The notes beneath the pieces were generated by a model. It was not told the DNA's origin and made no database searches. It saw nothing but the letters and a program-made list of their open reading frames with translations. Position numbers and translations under genes: made by a program. Positions 23,240 to 35,089 of a DNA stretch of 64,000 nucleotides are shown one piece after another. The DNA is from Metaphire vulgaris (taxonomy: Eukaryota; Annelida; Clitellata; Crassiclitellata; Megascolecidae): assembly GCA_018105865.1 (NCBI GenBank), contig CM030869.1, positions 3,486,025 to 3,550,024 of the forward strand, written 5' to 3'. Every line of letters begins with the position of its first letter. Position 1 is the first letter of the stretch.

Positions 23240-23704
23240 TGCTGTATAGTAGCCAGTGAAACAGGGCTAACGGTACTATTCTTTGGTCGCTGGCCTGTGA
23301 CAACTCTCTCTAACAAATTTCACAATTCAACATGAATGAAAAGGTTGACATCTGTTCTAACCCTTGACCTGTGAAAAAGCCTAAATGCCAAGTAAGCCTT
23401 TGACGTCTGATGATGAAACCTATGAAATCTTTACTAACGGCAGAATACCGCTGCATTGCACGCGTGAGTGCGACTAGACTCACCACCGACAACTGTGTAG
23501 GTCTATCATGTAGACAGTCGATTATTTTAAACTAGCTGTTTGCCCGTCAAATGTGACGGGGCAGCTTGGCTGTTTTTTCCTACATGATTTCATTCAGTCA
23601 AATGCTTAGCAATGATGATTAAAAAAAACAACAGCAACGCGTCCAATGAATACGGCATTACAACGTTATGTTCCGTTAAACACACACATACATGTTCATT
23701 AGGA

Positions 23705-23753
<49 letters not shown>

Positions 23754-23789
23754 AGCTTTTCAAACAATGCGAGACAAAGTAGAGTAAAA

Positions 23790-24350
23790 TTTCCCCATGC
23801 CCGGATTCGAGCGTTGGGGCCAGTGCTGATCTCCGGTCTCCTGAGCATCCGGTCTCTTAGGCATCTTCATTTGATGTTATCACTTGCGATTACAGATGGC
23901 ACCTACCATTAACCTAAACCTTGTTCATCATCATCTTTGCTTTCTGCCAGTAGGTTGCCAGCCAAAATGTCTAGGCCCGCGCTTCTGTCAATCGTCTTTA
24001 CTTCGCAGCGAATGCCGATCTTCATTTGATGTTATCACTCGCGATTAAGGTTGAGTCAGAGTGCAACTTCCCTTTCATCCATTCTGTTGCATGCCTGTCC
24101 AGTGTGTTTTTCGTTTAAAGTCCTGTACTGTCAATAATTCCCCGATTTTCAATTTGCCACAAGGGTTAAATCTCTCCCTACTGATCAATCGGTGTCCACA
24201 ATGTGGTAGAAAATCTCGGGCGAAGAAACTCTAACCCCCCCACTGCTTTTTTTAAATCAAGAGAAAGCAATGGCAAACTACTCCAGATTAATGGCATGAG
24301 CCTTCTGTGTTGTTGCCTTGGAACACGGAGATCAGCGCCGGACCCTGTGC
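23790..24350. repeat. SINE-like pieces with the GGAGATCAGC 3' domain
   Basis: At 23795-23850 an inverted copy (cggattcgagcgttgggg, tgctgatctccgg), and at 24255-24345 a direct copy (aatggcaaactactccagat, cggagatcagcgccggaccc). Both resemble the 3' half of the 5S-type SINE at 30.5 kb. They flank a 'cttcatttgatgttatcac' doublet. Confidence 0.55.
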
Positions 24351-24620
24351 CAGGGATATATTACACCCCCTAACATCCCCCCCCATCTGAGACCTAAAAT
24401 AACCGACACCCTTCAGTGACACTTAAAACCACTCACTCCCCGCAATCTGAGCTGGGATGACCTTTTTTTGCTTGTCAGACTTTTTCGGCAGGGACCCCCA
24501 AAATATACCGACACCCCCCAAATTGATAATCCTAAAATAACCCCGCCCTTAGTGCCCTATGATCGATCGAATACGGGACTACTTTTACCCTTCAGTGACA
24601 CTTAAAGCTGGGAAATGGGT
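24351..24620. repeat. C-rich interspersed repeat remnants
   Basis: Contains 'tattacaccccctaacatccccc', similar to the repeat at 1195 and 55018, and two 'cccttcagtgacacttaaa' copies. Confidence 0.4.
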
Positions 24621-24633
24621 CAACACGGGGGGG

Positions 24634-24826
24634 CAGTGGCGTTCCTAGGCTCGGTGTCACCCGGTGCGGAAACGCGGTGGCAAGCAAAAAAAGGTTATCA
24701 TCCTTCTGGAGATGAAAACGTTGGTGAGCGACAAGCACAACAAAATTCTTAGTTTGGTGTCACCCCTCTACTGGGTGTCACCCGGTGCGGTCCGCACCCC
24801 CGCACCCCCCTTAGGAACGCCACCGA
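24634..24826. mobile_element. MITE with CAGTGGCGTTCCTAGG ends
   Basis: The left end CAGTGGCGTTCCTAGG pairs with TTAGGAACGCCACCG. Internal 'gtcacccggtgcgg' occurs twice. Confidence 0.65.
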
Positions 24827-24841
24827 GTCACGGGGTTGGGT

Positions 24842-25030
24842 CAGTGGCGGCTCTAGGATTTGGCAAGTCGGGGGCCGTTGGGGTGGCAACCTCTAATCAT
24901 GGGGGGGCAACCATTTGTTGTTTAATGTATGTAATATTAAGTATAGGGTCCCAACTCGGGTGGCCACTGGGGGCAGGCACTCAATAGGGGAGGCACGGGC
25001 CCCTCTGGCCCCCCGGTGGAGCCGCCACTG
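24842..25030. mobile_element. hAT-like MITE, CAGTGGCGGCTCC family
   Basis: Ends CAGTGGCGGCTCTAGG and TGGAGCCGCCACTG. Flanking octamers ggttgggt and ggttaggt match 7 of 8. It lies 45 bp downstream of the donor of the nkd exon at 25076. Confidence 0.88.
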
Positions 25031-25075
25031 GGTTAGGTTACGGGGTAGGGGACAAACTGTGTAACGAATTCTTAC

Positions 25076-25233
25076 CTCTAAGATGCCGGACAATTCCGAA
25101 CCGTGGTTGTTGTTGTCCGTGGTGTCCGTCCTGATGCTAACTGAAACTTCTGTTGCGTCGTCCATCTTCTTCGATCGATCGAAAGTCAACAGCTTTAGAA
25201 GGTTTGATTCGGAACTCAAAGGAGGAAGAGAAA
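25076..25233 (-). CDS. nkd: naked cuticle, probable internal exon (VSLPP)
   Basis: 158-bp exon bounded by a strong acceptor (ttttttctcttcgtttggcag) and a consensus donor (TTAGAG|GTAAGA). In the frame that joins phase 0 to the EF-hand exon it reads VSLPPLSSES, then FDRSKKMDDATEV, then HGSELSGILE. Vertebrate NKD has EVALPPEKTDGLGSGDEKKM in the same place before the EF-hand, which supports the assignment. The entry phase is 1. An alternative is that the ATG at 25165 starts a shorter isoform in this exon. MITEs with target duplications sit on both sides, so the exon is an island in repeats. Confidence 0.65.
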
Positions 25234-25300
25234 CTGCCAAACGAAGAGAAAAAACACGCAGACATCGACAACATGTTACATGACAACTCACAAAGAAGTC

Positions 25301-25604
25301 CAGTAGTGGTTCCACGCGGCGGGGATGAGTGGAGATGCACCCCCCACCGGACTTTTCTATTTTTCAAACTATTTTTGGGTAAGAGTCAAGTAAAATGACG
25401 GGGGAAAACTGCGGGTGACCTTGTTTTCTTTGTCAGCCTATTTTTCGGTAAAAGTCTATAGTAAAATTCGGGAAAATTGCCTTTTTAAAACTTGTCAGCC
25501 TTTTTCTTTTTCAGCAAAGTTTTTCTCTTTTCATCGCCACCACCAAATTCCTATGAATTCATTCTCCTCCTCCTCCCCATCTATAAATCCTGGAACCGCC
25601 ACCG
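25301..25604. mobile_element. hAT-like MITE, CAGTGGCGGTTCC family
   Basis: Ends CAGTAGTGGTTCCACG and CCTGGAACCGCCACCG with perfect 8-bp duplication AAGAAGTC. The interior carries gtgaccttgttttctttgtc and 'cctatgaattcatt'. Confidence 0.9.
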
Positions 25605-25717
25605 AAGAAGTCATTGCCAAAAATTGAATAAAACCAGCTATTGGGTTTCATCTCTACAATAGCGTGGATGCTTCTATTAATGTAATCTAAGTACAATGGG
25701 ATATAAGAAACATTTAC

Positions 25718-25730
25718 CTGGTAGTTTGAT
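25718..25730 (-). CDS. nkd: naked cuticle, candidate 13-bp micro-exon
   Basis: On the minus strand, 'attgtgtatag' precedes ATCAAACTACCAG, which is followed by GTAAATG. A 13-bp exon converts the phase-0 end of the exon at 34345 (SSLSE) to the phase-1 start of the exon at 25233, giving SSLSE-IKLP-VSLPP. Vertebrate NKD has LSEEEEDDFRLEVALPP here. Phase and residues fit, but a 13-bp match can arise by chance and the acceptor lacks a good pyrimidine tract. Confidence 0.3.
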
Positions 25731-25929
25731 CTATACACAATGATTATAATACGAAAAAAATTAAAACAGAACTTTGACATGTGTGCTGGTTTGGCATTGT
25801 ATAGTATACTACAGCAGTTGAAATGGGCTGTGTGAACCAAAGTGGTTTTCAATATAGGAGAAATCCCCTACTAACCCATTTAAAATGCATTTACTAATGT
25901 TATTGCTATTGATAATCAATAGATCAAAG

Positions 25930-26250
25930 AACTTCTATAGCGCCACAATCATAATGCCAAGGGCATCAACCAGCAGGGGAGTATTGAACTTCTATAGCGC
26001 CATTTTAGTAATGTTCCTGACATCAGTCGATCGATGGTCGCTTTTAGATTGAACGTAATCCCCCTTTGCCAAATCCAACAAGCAAGTCGGATTTAGACAC
26101 ATCGTATCGTGTGATAGAACCTCGTACATTCCAGTCCAGAATTCAATACGGACAGCGTGTCGTCCGGCAAGATGCCGGAACAAGCCGAGACGGAGTGATG
26201 GTTTACTTTGCGTGAAATTGCAGCCATTCATGCAGACAGGCATCATAATA
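25930..26250 (-). repeat. SINE-like repeat ending GGCGCTATAGAAGTT
   Basis: The minus strand ends 'atggcgctatagaagtt', preceded by 'gcgaccatcgatcgactgatg'. A related copy is at 61431-61620, and tails with TTTACTTTAC occur at 35217-35265 and 45075-45120. An 84-codon minus-strand open frame inside is not recognised. Confidence 0.55.
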
Positions 26251-26380
26251 TTTAATAATCATCTTTATACGTGACAAGCACAGCATAAAAAAGTAGTACA
26301 CAACCAGTAGTACACAACCAAGGAAAACACAAATCAACTGAACAAAACTAAATAATAAAATAAAATAAAATAATCAACAA

Positions 26381-26571
26381 CAGTGTGTAATCTAGACTCC
26401 TGGACTCCGGGTGAGGGGACTGAAAAATTAGGGAATTGACAAAGCCGGAGGGAATTCTACTAGGGAGCTGCTGTTAGTCCATGTAGTATGCCAAAATTTC
26501 CGGGGTGATTTTGAAATTTCCGGGGGAAAAGGGCAATTCCCCCCCCCGGAAACGGCCTAGATTAAACATTG
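26381..26571. mobile_element. hAT-like MITE, CAGTGTTTAATCTAG family
   Basis: Ends CAGTGTGTAATCTAG and CTAGATTAAACATTG; flanking octamers atcaacaa and atcaacag match 7 of 8. Confidence 0.88.
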
Positions 26572-26623
26572 ATCAACAGTGCACTGGAATGTAAAAACTA
26601 CTTAGTATCAGTGACTGCTAGTC

Positions 26624-26945
26624 CAGTGGCGGTTCCAGGAATTCTTGGTGGGGGGATGAAAATTTTCATAGGAATTTGGTGGAGGATGCAAAGTGAAGAA
26701 GAAGAAGAAAAGAGAAAAGGGAGAATAAACGGTCATTATTATTAGTGTTTTGCCCACTAAATGTCAATAAACCTTGTCAAAAAAAGGCCAAGAAGCAAAA
26801 AAAGAAGGGCATTCACAGTATTTTTCATTAAATTTTTTCAAAAACTGACCGGAAAATAGATTGACAAGCAAAACAAAAGGTCACCCGGAACCCCGGTGGG
26901 GGAGGGGGTGCATCCCCAGTCATCAACATCGTGGAACCGCCACTG
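26624..26945. mobile_element. hAT-like MITE, CAGTGGCGGTTCC family, complete
   Basis: Ends CAGTGGCGGTTCCAGG and GTGGAACCGCCACTG with perfect 8-bp duplication TGCTAGTC. The interior has 'ttgacaagcaaaac'. Confidence 0.93.
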
Positions 26946-26967
26946 TGCTAGTCTGCTATACTAAGAC

Positions 26968-27076
26968 AGAAAGAACTTCTGTAGCGCCTAGAAGTATACT
27001 CTTAAGAAAGAACTTCTGTAGCGCCGAGATTTATAATTATAATTCTAGGCGCTACAGAAGGTCTTTCTGTCTTAAT
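26968..27076. repeat. inverted SINE-tail hairpin
   Basis: Two direct copies of 'aagaacttctgtagcgcc' (from 26970 and 27005) are followed by the inverted 'aggcgctacagaaggtctttct' (27040-27070), giving a potential stem with a short AT-rich loop. Confidence 0.7.
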
Positions 27077-27286
27077 ACTATACCTTTTAGTGGAATATTT
27101 AGTACACAGGATTGATTTGGCAATAAGACGGTCGCCTCTTCACAGCCAGTTACTTCAATCGGTGAACCGTCACAAAGGCCGAGTTTTTCAGACCCCGTGG
27201 ACTTAGGCCTACTTCCTCCCAGCTCCACAAAGGCCTACAAAAATAAGAAGATATCAATAAATTAAAATTAAAGCTGCAGACATCGT

Positions 27287-27366
27287 TTAACCCCTTAACC
27301 GTGTATTTAACTGTAACTCAATGTAAAATGGACGGATATATCCAGGATCCCCAGTTAAGGGGTTAA
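27287..27366. mobile_element. 80-bp TTAA-flanked micro-MITE, copy 2
   Basis: TTAA + CCCCTTAACCGTG to CAGTTAAGGGG + TTAA. Same length and nearly the same sequence as 50591-50670, inverted relative to 11587-11666. Confidence 0.78.
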
Positions 27367-27375
27367 TCTGCCGAG

Positions 27376-27566
27376 CAGTGTTTATTCTAGACCTGTTTTT
27401 TTTTGGGGGGGGGAATTCCCCCAAGTTTTAAAATTCCCCAAAATTTGTATATGTTGGCTTGGGGATGGAAATCCGCCCCCCCCAAAAAAAAGCGTGGAGA
27501 GACTAAACTTGTCCCCCCAAACATTTCAAACTCCCCCCAATGTCAAGGTGGCTAGAATAAACACTG
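27376..27566. mobile_element. hAT-like MITE, CAGTGTTTATTCTAG subfamily
   Basis: Ends CAGTGTTTATTCTAGAC and GCTAGAATAAACACTG. Flanks ctgccgag and (t)ctgctgag are near-identical with a one-base offset. Confidence 0.8.
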
Positions 27567-27623
27567 TCTGCTGAGCAAGTTGGATGTTGAACCCTCTCCC
27601 ACTGGTTGAGGAAGGCCTACAGA

Positions 27624-27908
27624 CAGTGACGGTTCCAAGTGGAGGGATGAGTGGGGATGTATCCCCACCGGACTTTCTGGACTTACTTTTTTCGCTTGTG
27701 AAACCTACGGGGAAAAAACTGCGGATGACCTTTTCTTTGCTTGTCAACCTATTTTTCGGTAAAAGTGCAATCAAATTGGGGGAAACAAATATTTTTAAAC
27801 CTTTTATGACAAAGTTTATTGTTTTTCTCCTTCTATTTTCATCCCCCCATTAACTTTCTATGAATTCATTTCACCCCTCTCCACCAAGAAATCCTGAAAC
27901 CGCCACTG
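27624..27908. mobile_element. hAT-like MITE, CAGTGACGGTTCC family
   Basis: Ends CAGTGACGGTTCC and GAAACCGCCACTG with perfect 8-bp duplication CCTACAGA. Contains gatgaccttttctttgcttg. Confidence 0.92.
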
Positions 27909-28095
27909 CCTACAGAGGTGGAAGACGAATTTTGAGGTTTGACCGTTAAACCCCCATAAAGAAGGTTGAAAATTGTTGAGGTGCAAAGTGCAAAGTGCCC
28001 CGCTACTTCTGTGAAAAATCAGATTAAATAAAATTAAATAAATCAATGGCAATATGAACCTTCCACCATTGCTATACGAAGAGTGGACCAGTCAA

Positions 28096-28288
28096 CAGTG
28101 GCGGCTCCAGGATTTGGCAAGTTGGGAGGGGGCGTTGGGGTGGCAACTTCTAATCATGGGGGCCAACCATTTGTTATTTAATGTATGTAGCATTAAGTAT
28201 TGGGTCCCAACAGGGGGCCACTGGGGAGGGCAGGCACTCAATAGGGAGGGGGCACGCCCCCTCTGGCCCCCCGGTGGAGCCGCCACTG
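28096..28288. mobile_element. hAT-like MITE, CAGTGGCGGCTCC family, complete
   Basis: Ends CAGTGGCGGCTCCAGG and GTGGAGCCGCCACTG with perfect duplication CCAGTCAA. Confidence 0.94.
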
Positions 28289-28725
28289 CCAGTCAAAGGA
28301 AGTCAGTAAGCAGTAACCATCTTCCCCTACCCCTCCATAATAAGCATCTCATTAATTCATTGCTGCTGGAATCGTGTGAAAACAACAGGCTAAAATTGTC
28401 GTGTGACAAAAACTGAAAAAGTATGTAATTTATTGGGACCTGCGAAACACAATTAACATATTAATGCATTATACCATAATGTCTGATGGGCAGATACAGA
28501 AAGCAGATGGTCTGCAAGAGCTCAGGTCACACCCACGCACACGCACACAAACACAACACACACACACGCGCGTGTTCGATAAATCACGCTGAAATTTTCG
28601 AGAAATTCAACTAGATGGGTCTCTGCAATGTTACATTACTTTTCTTTTCACTTTACGAATTTCTATCTTATATCAATACTTGTTTAGGAATCGCCAAAAG
28701 AAATTACATTACATTCCATTTAAAA

Positions 28726-28858
28726 CAGTGTTTAATCTAGGCCGTTTCGGAGGGAAATTGCCCTTCCCAAATTCCCGAAATTTTGGCAACTACATCAACC
28801 AGCAGCCCCCTAGCAGAATTTAGAATTACACCCCGGCATACTAGCATGGATTAAACAG
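28726..28858. mobile_element. truncated CAGTGTTTAATCTAG MITE
   Basis: The left end CAGTGTTTAATCTAGG is intact; the right end is only 'tggattaaacag'. Confidence 0.6.
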
Positions 28859-30534
28859 ATCCAGCTACTAATGTATCAACAATGATATTATAAATATTGC
28901 ATTATGATAAAACTGCTATATATGAAACACTCCCAAATTTAAAAATGAATCCCCAACGTAATTTTGATTCATTTTGATGATAATATATATCAGTTCACCC
29001 CGTAGCGTACACTTTGCCCAGGTTCAGTCTAGAACCGCTAAATTAAACACTGATCCATTATAATAATGCCCGGTACTTTGCTTTCAAAAATTTCTGCCCG
29101 GGTTGAATTTTTAAAAATTATGCCTATATTTGGATAAACTTGCTTTTGCAATGATTGCAATACTATTCTAATAGCTAGTGTCTGGAAAACGTAAAGGTAT
29201 CAGCTATTTGGCATGTAATCTACGCGATATATCGAATTTCAGTTATGGCGGTAATCGCCTGCCCCTAACCATTCAATCCATGGACAACTATAGTAGTCTA
29301 TGTTCAATCCTCTGCATCTTCCTCTACTGTGTAAGGTGATAATTGCCAAGACTGACTGCAGGCAATAAGTGGCTATAAACACCCTTTCGGGTCCAAGACT
29401 GTTTAATACTTGCCTTGGGTCGGGTCGACCCGCCTTAGAAGCAAATCGCAGCTGCTTTGAGATTTGACCTTTTTGACCCGAGAGGGTACCCGATTTCCAT
29501 GTGTATTTGGTCGTAAACGGAAGGTCAGCACTGGGCAACAAGGTAGCCTACATTGACATTAAGAGAGCATTCCTAAAATTCCTTTGTATATCAGAGCAGG
29601 TGGGGTGTGCTTTAAAAGTTGACTCTTATTACAAGTTCGCGCCAAGAGTAAATTTATTGTTTTACTCACAATTTCGCGAATAGTCATATTTTTGAAATTG
29701 AAATAGTTTCACGGATACAGCGTCTGAATTTGCCTGCGTTTGGATTTCAAACGTAATTTTGATTCATCAGATTGATGATAAAACTATTTATTCGTCGATT
29801 GCAATATATAATTCTCAGACAGCTAAAATCTCGGCGTCGTTGCTTACTATCAAATGACCAGAATAAACGTGCAGCTTTAAGGTCCCAGAGGACATTTCCA
29901 GAGAACTAGGTAGCCCAGTGTAGCCTGGCTCATGGCTAAAATATTTTGGAGCCAAGAAATCAGCCAAATTCATCCATATCAGATGCAGTTCTTGGTCTTC
30001 GGCGAGCAAAGAAAGCGCACCATTTGAGCACGCAACGGATCAAAGGTAGCTATGGATTCACTCTTTGAAATTCATCTGTTGAGCACTTTGCGTTGCCTCG
30101 TGGAATGAGATCAGTTTAAAATCCTCATTAATTTTTTAAAATATTTTTGCCGCCCAACTGTTGATAAGGGGGAGGGGGTGTGGCCCATGTTTATGGACAG
30201 CCCATGGTCAGCTGCCCGGGTTAAATTTTGACCAAACGCCACTGGGCGTATTTGCCGCCCGCCCATGTGATCCATGTCGCCGTTTGCAAAATTTCCAAAT
30301 TGTAAAGTTTGCCGAAGTTTGCCGCCTTCACTAAAAATCCTCTGACAAGCAAAAAAACGTCATCGCTTCTAAAATTAGCCACCCATTTAAATTTGCCGCC
30401 CTCTTTAAAAAATTTGCCGCCCTCTTAACATAGACTGATGACAAGCAAAAAGGGTCGTCCTTCCAAAATTTGCCGCCCCCAGTTGTGTGCCGCCCATGGC
30501 TAGAGCCATATACTAGTCATTGGCACGCTACGCC

Positions 30535-30860
30535 TCTGCTTACTTTAAAGTAAAGCATATGCACACCGAAGTTAAGCAACGTCGAGCGCGGTTAGTACTC
30601 GGATGGGTGACCATCCCGGATTCTAGTCGTGGTGCCGGCGTCCAACCAAGCCGTTCATCGCTTAGGCGTCGATAAATTGGTAACAGCGTTAAGCTGCGAA
30701 GGGTAAAACGTGGGTCTAGAGAAAGTAATGGCAACCTACTCTAGATTAATGGCGCAAGCCACCTGCGTTGCTGCTTGCCTAGTAACCGGAGATCAGCACC
30801 GGACCCAACGCTCGAAAATCGAGTATGGAACTACCTTTACCTTTACCTTTATGTGATCCA
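30535..30860 (+). mobile_element. 5S rRNA-derived SINE (SINE3 type), 5'-shortened
   Basis: The head 'gaagttaagcaacgtcgagc' and 'ggttagtactcggatgggtgacc' match the internal promoter region of 5S rRNA genes. The body includes 'gtaatggcaacctactctag' and 'ggagatcagcaccggaccca', and the tail is (ACCTTT)n. Longer copies are at 37481-37800 and 46812-47134. Confidence 0.88.
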
Positions 30861-31059
30861 CATTCCATATGTACTCCTGCTAAAGTAGCAATGAAAGATG
30901 AATACTGTTTTTATACAGCCACAATCAAATGTTCTGGAATGCTTCTTACCAGCAACATATTATATCAAATACTCCAATCAACATCACACATTTCGAGCAT
31001 TTTGAATACGAAAATCTGTTCCTCCTAGCAGCACTTCTGCAAGAAACCTTGGTCCAGTT

Positions 31060-31671
<612 letters not shown>

Positions 31672-31809
31672 TCTCTCTCCGTCAATCAGGAAATATTCCA
31701 TCGTATGCCGTTTGATCCGGCCTTTGCTTTCAAGAAGTCTCTTCTTAAATCTGAACAGTCTCTCTATAGCTCACGTCTCGCCCCCTCAAGCAAAATAACA
31801 GGTAACGGA

Positions 31810-31970
31810 CTTTTTTGCATGTCAGTCTTTTCGAAATCCTGGCTACGCCACTGAACATTAGTGCAAAAACCAATCGCCGCACTTTGGTTGCGGTCGGGAA
31901 GTTTAACTCGTCAGGCACATCACGGGACAGAATTTATGGCCATGCAGGTCTCTTGCACCGAAGCCAACCA
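31810..31970. other. MITE right end and unassigned DNA
   Basis: A 'tttttgcatgtcag' and CTGGCTACGCCACTG right terminus ends at about 31853. No left partner is clear. Confidence 0.4.
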
Positions 31971-32098
31971 GCCAGCCAGCCAGCCAGCCAGCCAGGCGAT
32001 TTCTTAGTATCATTTAATAACACCCTTGCGTCGCCGAACCTGCAGCGAAGATAATCGAAACGCGGTAGGCCATGTACTTATATGTATATGTATGTGTG

Positions 32099-32143
<45 letters not shown>

Positions 32144-32600
32144 TTATAAGTCTCGGTTTAAGTCAATGTTGCACATGTTACATAATGATAATGGAGGCGA
32201 GAGGGTTTATTGTACTATTTTATTGTACAAGAGGGCTCTTGATATCGAGTAATTACAATTTTTAAACAGTCTCTCAGACAAAGTTATTTATCATTTCAGT
32301 CTCTCTTAATTGCGGACCGGATCTGGTATAAGAGATTATACGGTAAAAGGACGGAACAGCAACACCCAGTCATTTGTCCATTACCATTACGCGTTTGCCG
32401 AGTCGTGCCTTAGGTTATAATAGGGCAACTATATTTCCAATTTGATTCTTGTCAGGTTTTGTTTTCTCATTCTCACGGGGTATCTGACTAGGCTATAGGC
32501 CTGTGTAACATCTGCAATTACTATTTCGTCATAGCTTTGCCGGACTTTGAAAATAATGGGCTTAATTGTATAATAATTATTTAATTCTACACTGAATGAC
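31970..32600 (+). repeat. inverted duplication, arm 1
   Basis: Reads from the CCAG repeat through 'cgtcgccgaacctgcagcg' and 'gcaactatatttccaattt' to 'ttaattctacactg'. The reverse complement is present at 41796-42425 with few differences apart from AT/CATA tract length. Confidence 0.85.
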
Positions 32601-32699
32601 GCCATAAAAATTAACTCTTAAGACCTAAGGCAGAAATGTTGCTAGTTTTAGGATTTCATTGCGTAAGATTACCTCACGTAAGCTGTACCTTCGTGTGCT

Positions 32700-32712
32700 A
32701 GAAATAAATATT

Positions 32713-32765
<53 letters not shown>
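32700..32765. repeat. (AAT)n microsatellite
   Basis: Pure AAT tract. Confidence 0.9.
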
Positions 32766-32766
<1 letters not shown>

Positions 32767-34344
32767 CGATTTCAAGTGATTTAGGAGGCAGCCTGTGTGA
32801 ATACCACTATAATTAATTACCGGTCCTCTCAGCATTCAATAACCTAGTTTTCCTATATAACTTTTGAATGTATTCAGGTACGTAGCGACGGGGGAGATAT
32901 ATCGGTATATATACCCCCAAAATCAATCTACTTTAAAGTTTTTTATGTGGTTATATGTGGTTTATATGGTTTACGTGGTTTATAGTTAAGATTTATACCT
33001 CCTCCCCCCAAAAAAATTATTTATGCCCCCAAATAAAATTCCTGGCTACGCCTCTGGATATATTTGTTTCCGTTGTTGTTACATGTATTCCCAACCGTTC
33101 CATAAGTCGACTATAGGCCTACCCTATAATAGAAACGCCATAAAACGCCATATAAAACGTAGTGGGAGAGATAAATACCAGATGACCTCAGTTCTATAGC
33201 AAACGAAGAAAATCTACTGGAAAATAAGTCGAGCTCAAGACTGACACTACTTGGCAGCCAAGGAGTATTCGATTTCACTCTGCATGGGACTGTCACTGAA
33301 TTATTCTCATTCCTGACTTTCTGACCCATGATTTCCACCGGCAGCACACCTATTAGCCCCACATCAAATCTATTACACGCCTATTTAGGGTAATTCTGTG
33401 TTTAATTGGAATTAATTTTCTCGTTTTAGCAGTGGGCAGAAAGTTTCACGAAACCATAAACCATTGTTGTCAATAGACGCCAATGGCAGAACTTATTTTT
33501 TGCTTGTGAAACCAGCATTGATAAAAATCTAGTATGTTGGTGGGGAAAAACTGTTCTGGATGACATCATTTTGGTCTGTTCTGTCCTTATTTTTTAATAA
33601 AAGTTTTAGTAAAATTAGTGTTTATTTTGTCTAGACTCCTGGACTTGGCAAACTGACAAAGATTTTGCTCCTTCCATTTTCATTCCCACAAAAATTTCCT
33701 AGAGATTCATTTTCCCCTCCCCAGCCAAGAAATCCTGACGAAACGATAAGTGAGGATGAACCAAACAGACTTTTAAAACTTATTTTTTGATTATGAAACC
33801 TATTTTTGGTACCACTGGTAAAATAAGAGGAAAAAAAACTGCAGGATGACATTTTTGCTTGTCATCCTATTTTTGGTAAAAGTGTAAAATTAGTGACAAA
33901 ACTCCCTTTTGTCATATGTTTTTAAGAAACCTTTTGTTGATTTTTCCTTCCATTTTCATTTATAAACAAATTTGACAAGAACAACAGAATCCCCCACAAT
34001 TAATCCTGAACTTCCTGTTTTAAACCAAACAGACTTTGGCTGAGTAACTGTCCGTATATGTGACCACTGGTACTAAGAAATTTGCAGTGTTTTCCATCAC
34101 TGCATCCAGCATAATACTAATCAACATTTCGTGATATGTGAATTTTAAAAAATCTTTTATAACTAACAAGTACATTTATAAGCAAATGAATTGATAACAA
34201 TAACAGAAAAATTTCCACAATTACCTGACTTCCTGTTTAAAATAAATTACTTCTTATTTTCATAAATTCAATTCAATTTTACTGACAGATGACAAAAACT
34301 ACATCAGCGTAATTCGTGTATATATTTCAAGACACTTAGCTTAC

Positions 34345-34427
34345 TTCTGACAAGGAACTACCAGAGTTGATGACAGCCACCAAATCTTCAATGGAAGTAA
34401 CTTTTGCATCCACAAAGGCACATTCGC
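34345..34427 (-). CDS. nkd: naked cuticle exon 2, copy A
   Basis: 83-bp exon with a strong acceptor (ttttctttttttag) and a donor (TCAGAA|GTAAGC). Entry phase 1 and exit phase 0. Joined to exon 1 it reads MGRMHSKHG-ECAFVDAKV, then TSIEDLVAVINSGSSLSE. The phase fit with exon 1, its position in the same orientation, and its duplication together with exon 1 support the assignment. The peptide itself is not strongly conserved with vertebrate NKD. Confidence 0.65.
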
Positions 34428-34639
34428 CTAAAAAAAGAAAATTTAAAAACCAGTAGAAAATCACAAAATTGCAACAGGAGTGAGACATGATTTGATAACA
34501 CCCACTGCAGTACATTAAAAAATTCAATTCTTTTTGAATAAACATAACCCTGTTGCTAAAATTGACGGCAAGATGGTTAGTGGCAAGGTGTTTAGGACAG
34601 GGTTAAGTACCCGTCACTGTATGAACAGACAGAAACTGG

Positions 34640-35089
34640 CAGTGGCGGTTCCAAAGAACTCTTGGTGGAGGATGCAATGAAATTCTAGGAAGATGGCGGT
34701 TTGTAGGGGGCTCGGGTGCGGTAAACCCTGAAACAGGCTGATAAGTAAAAAGGTCATCAGGAGGTTTGCATGCAGGGGCCAGGCGACTTGTAGCGATCCG
34801 CGAACCCAGTAAACCCTGAAAAATACTAAGAAGCCAAAAAGGTCGGTGGGGGATGCATCCACAGTCATCTCCAACGTGGCACCCAGGGTTTAATCTAGGC
34901 CGTTTTCGGGGGGAGGAATTGTCCTTTTCCCCCGTAAATTTCAACCCCGCCCCGGGAAATTTTGGCATACTACATCAACTAACAGCAGCCCCTAGCTGAC
35001 TTTCCCCCGGCTTCGTCAGTTTTCCCCCGGCTTTGTCAGTGACCCCGGAGTCCAGGAGTCTAGATTAAACACCGTTGGCACCGCCTCTG
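34640..35089. mobile_element. CAGTGGCGGTTCC MITE with nested insertion
   Basis: Left end CAGTGGCGGTTCC and right end GGCACCGCCTCTG with a perfect 8-bp duplication GAAACTGG outside. A second MITE is inserted in its right terminus. The copy in block B is at 44403-44900 and more rearranged. Confidence 0.88.
34884..35074. mobile_element. nested CAGGGTTTAATCTAG MITE
   Basis: Ends CAGGGTTTAATCTAGG and TCTAGATTAAACACCG; flanking octamers gtggcacc and ttggcacc match 7 of 8. Confidence 0.87.

Larger units (their letters stand above)
17211..25075 (-). other. nkd large repeat-filled intron
   Basis: 7.9-kb interval between the EF-hand exon and the VSLPP exon. Almost all of it is repeats, listed separately. 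The stretches 19680-20045, 20750-21515 and 23240-23780 show no gene or clear repeat, apart from (AT)n at 23709-23750. Confidence 0.55.

Noticed and set aside
33111..33362. 83-codon minus-strand frame duplicated in both blocks
   Set aside because: Duplicated only because the whole block is. No splice sites or domain support it as an nkd or other exon.
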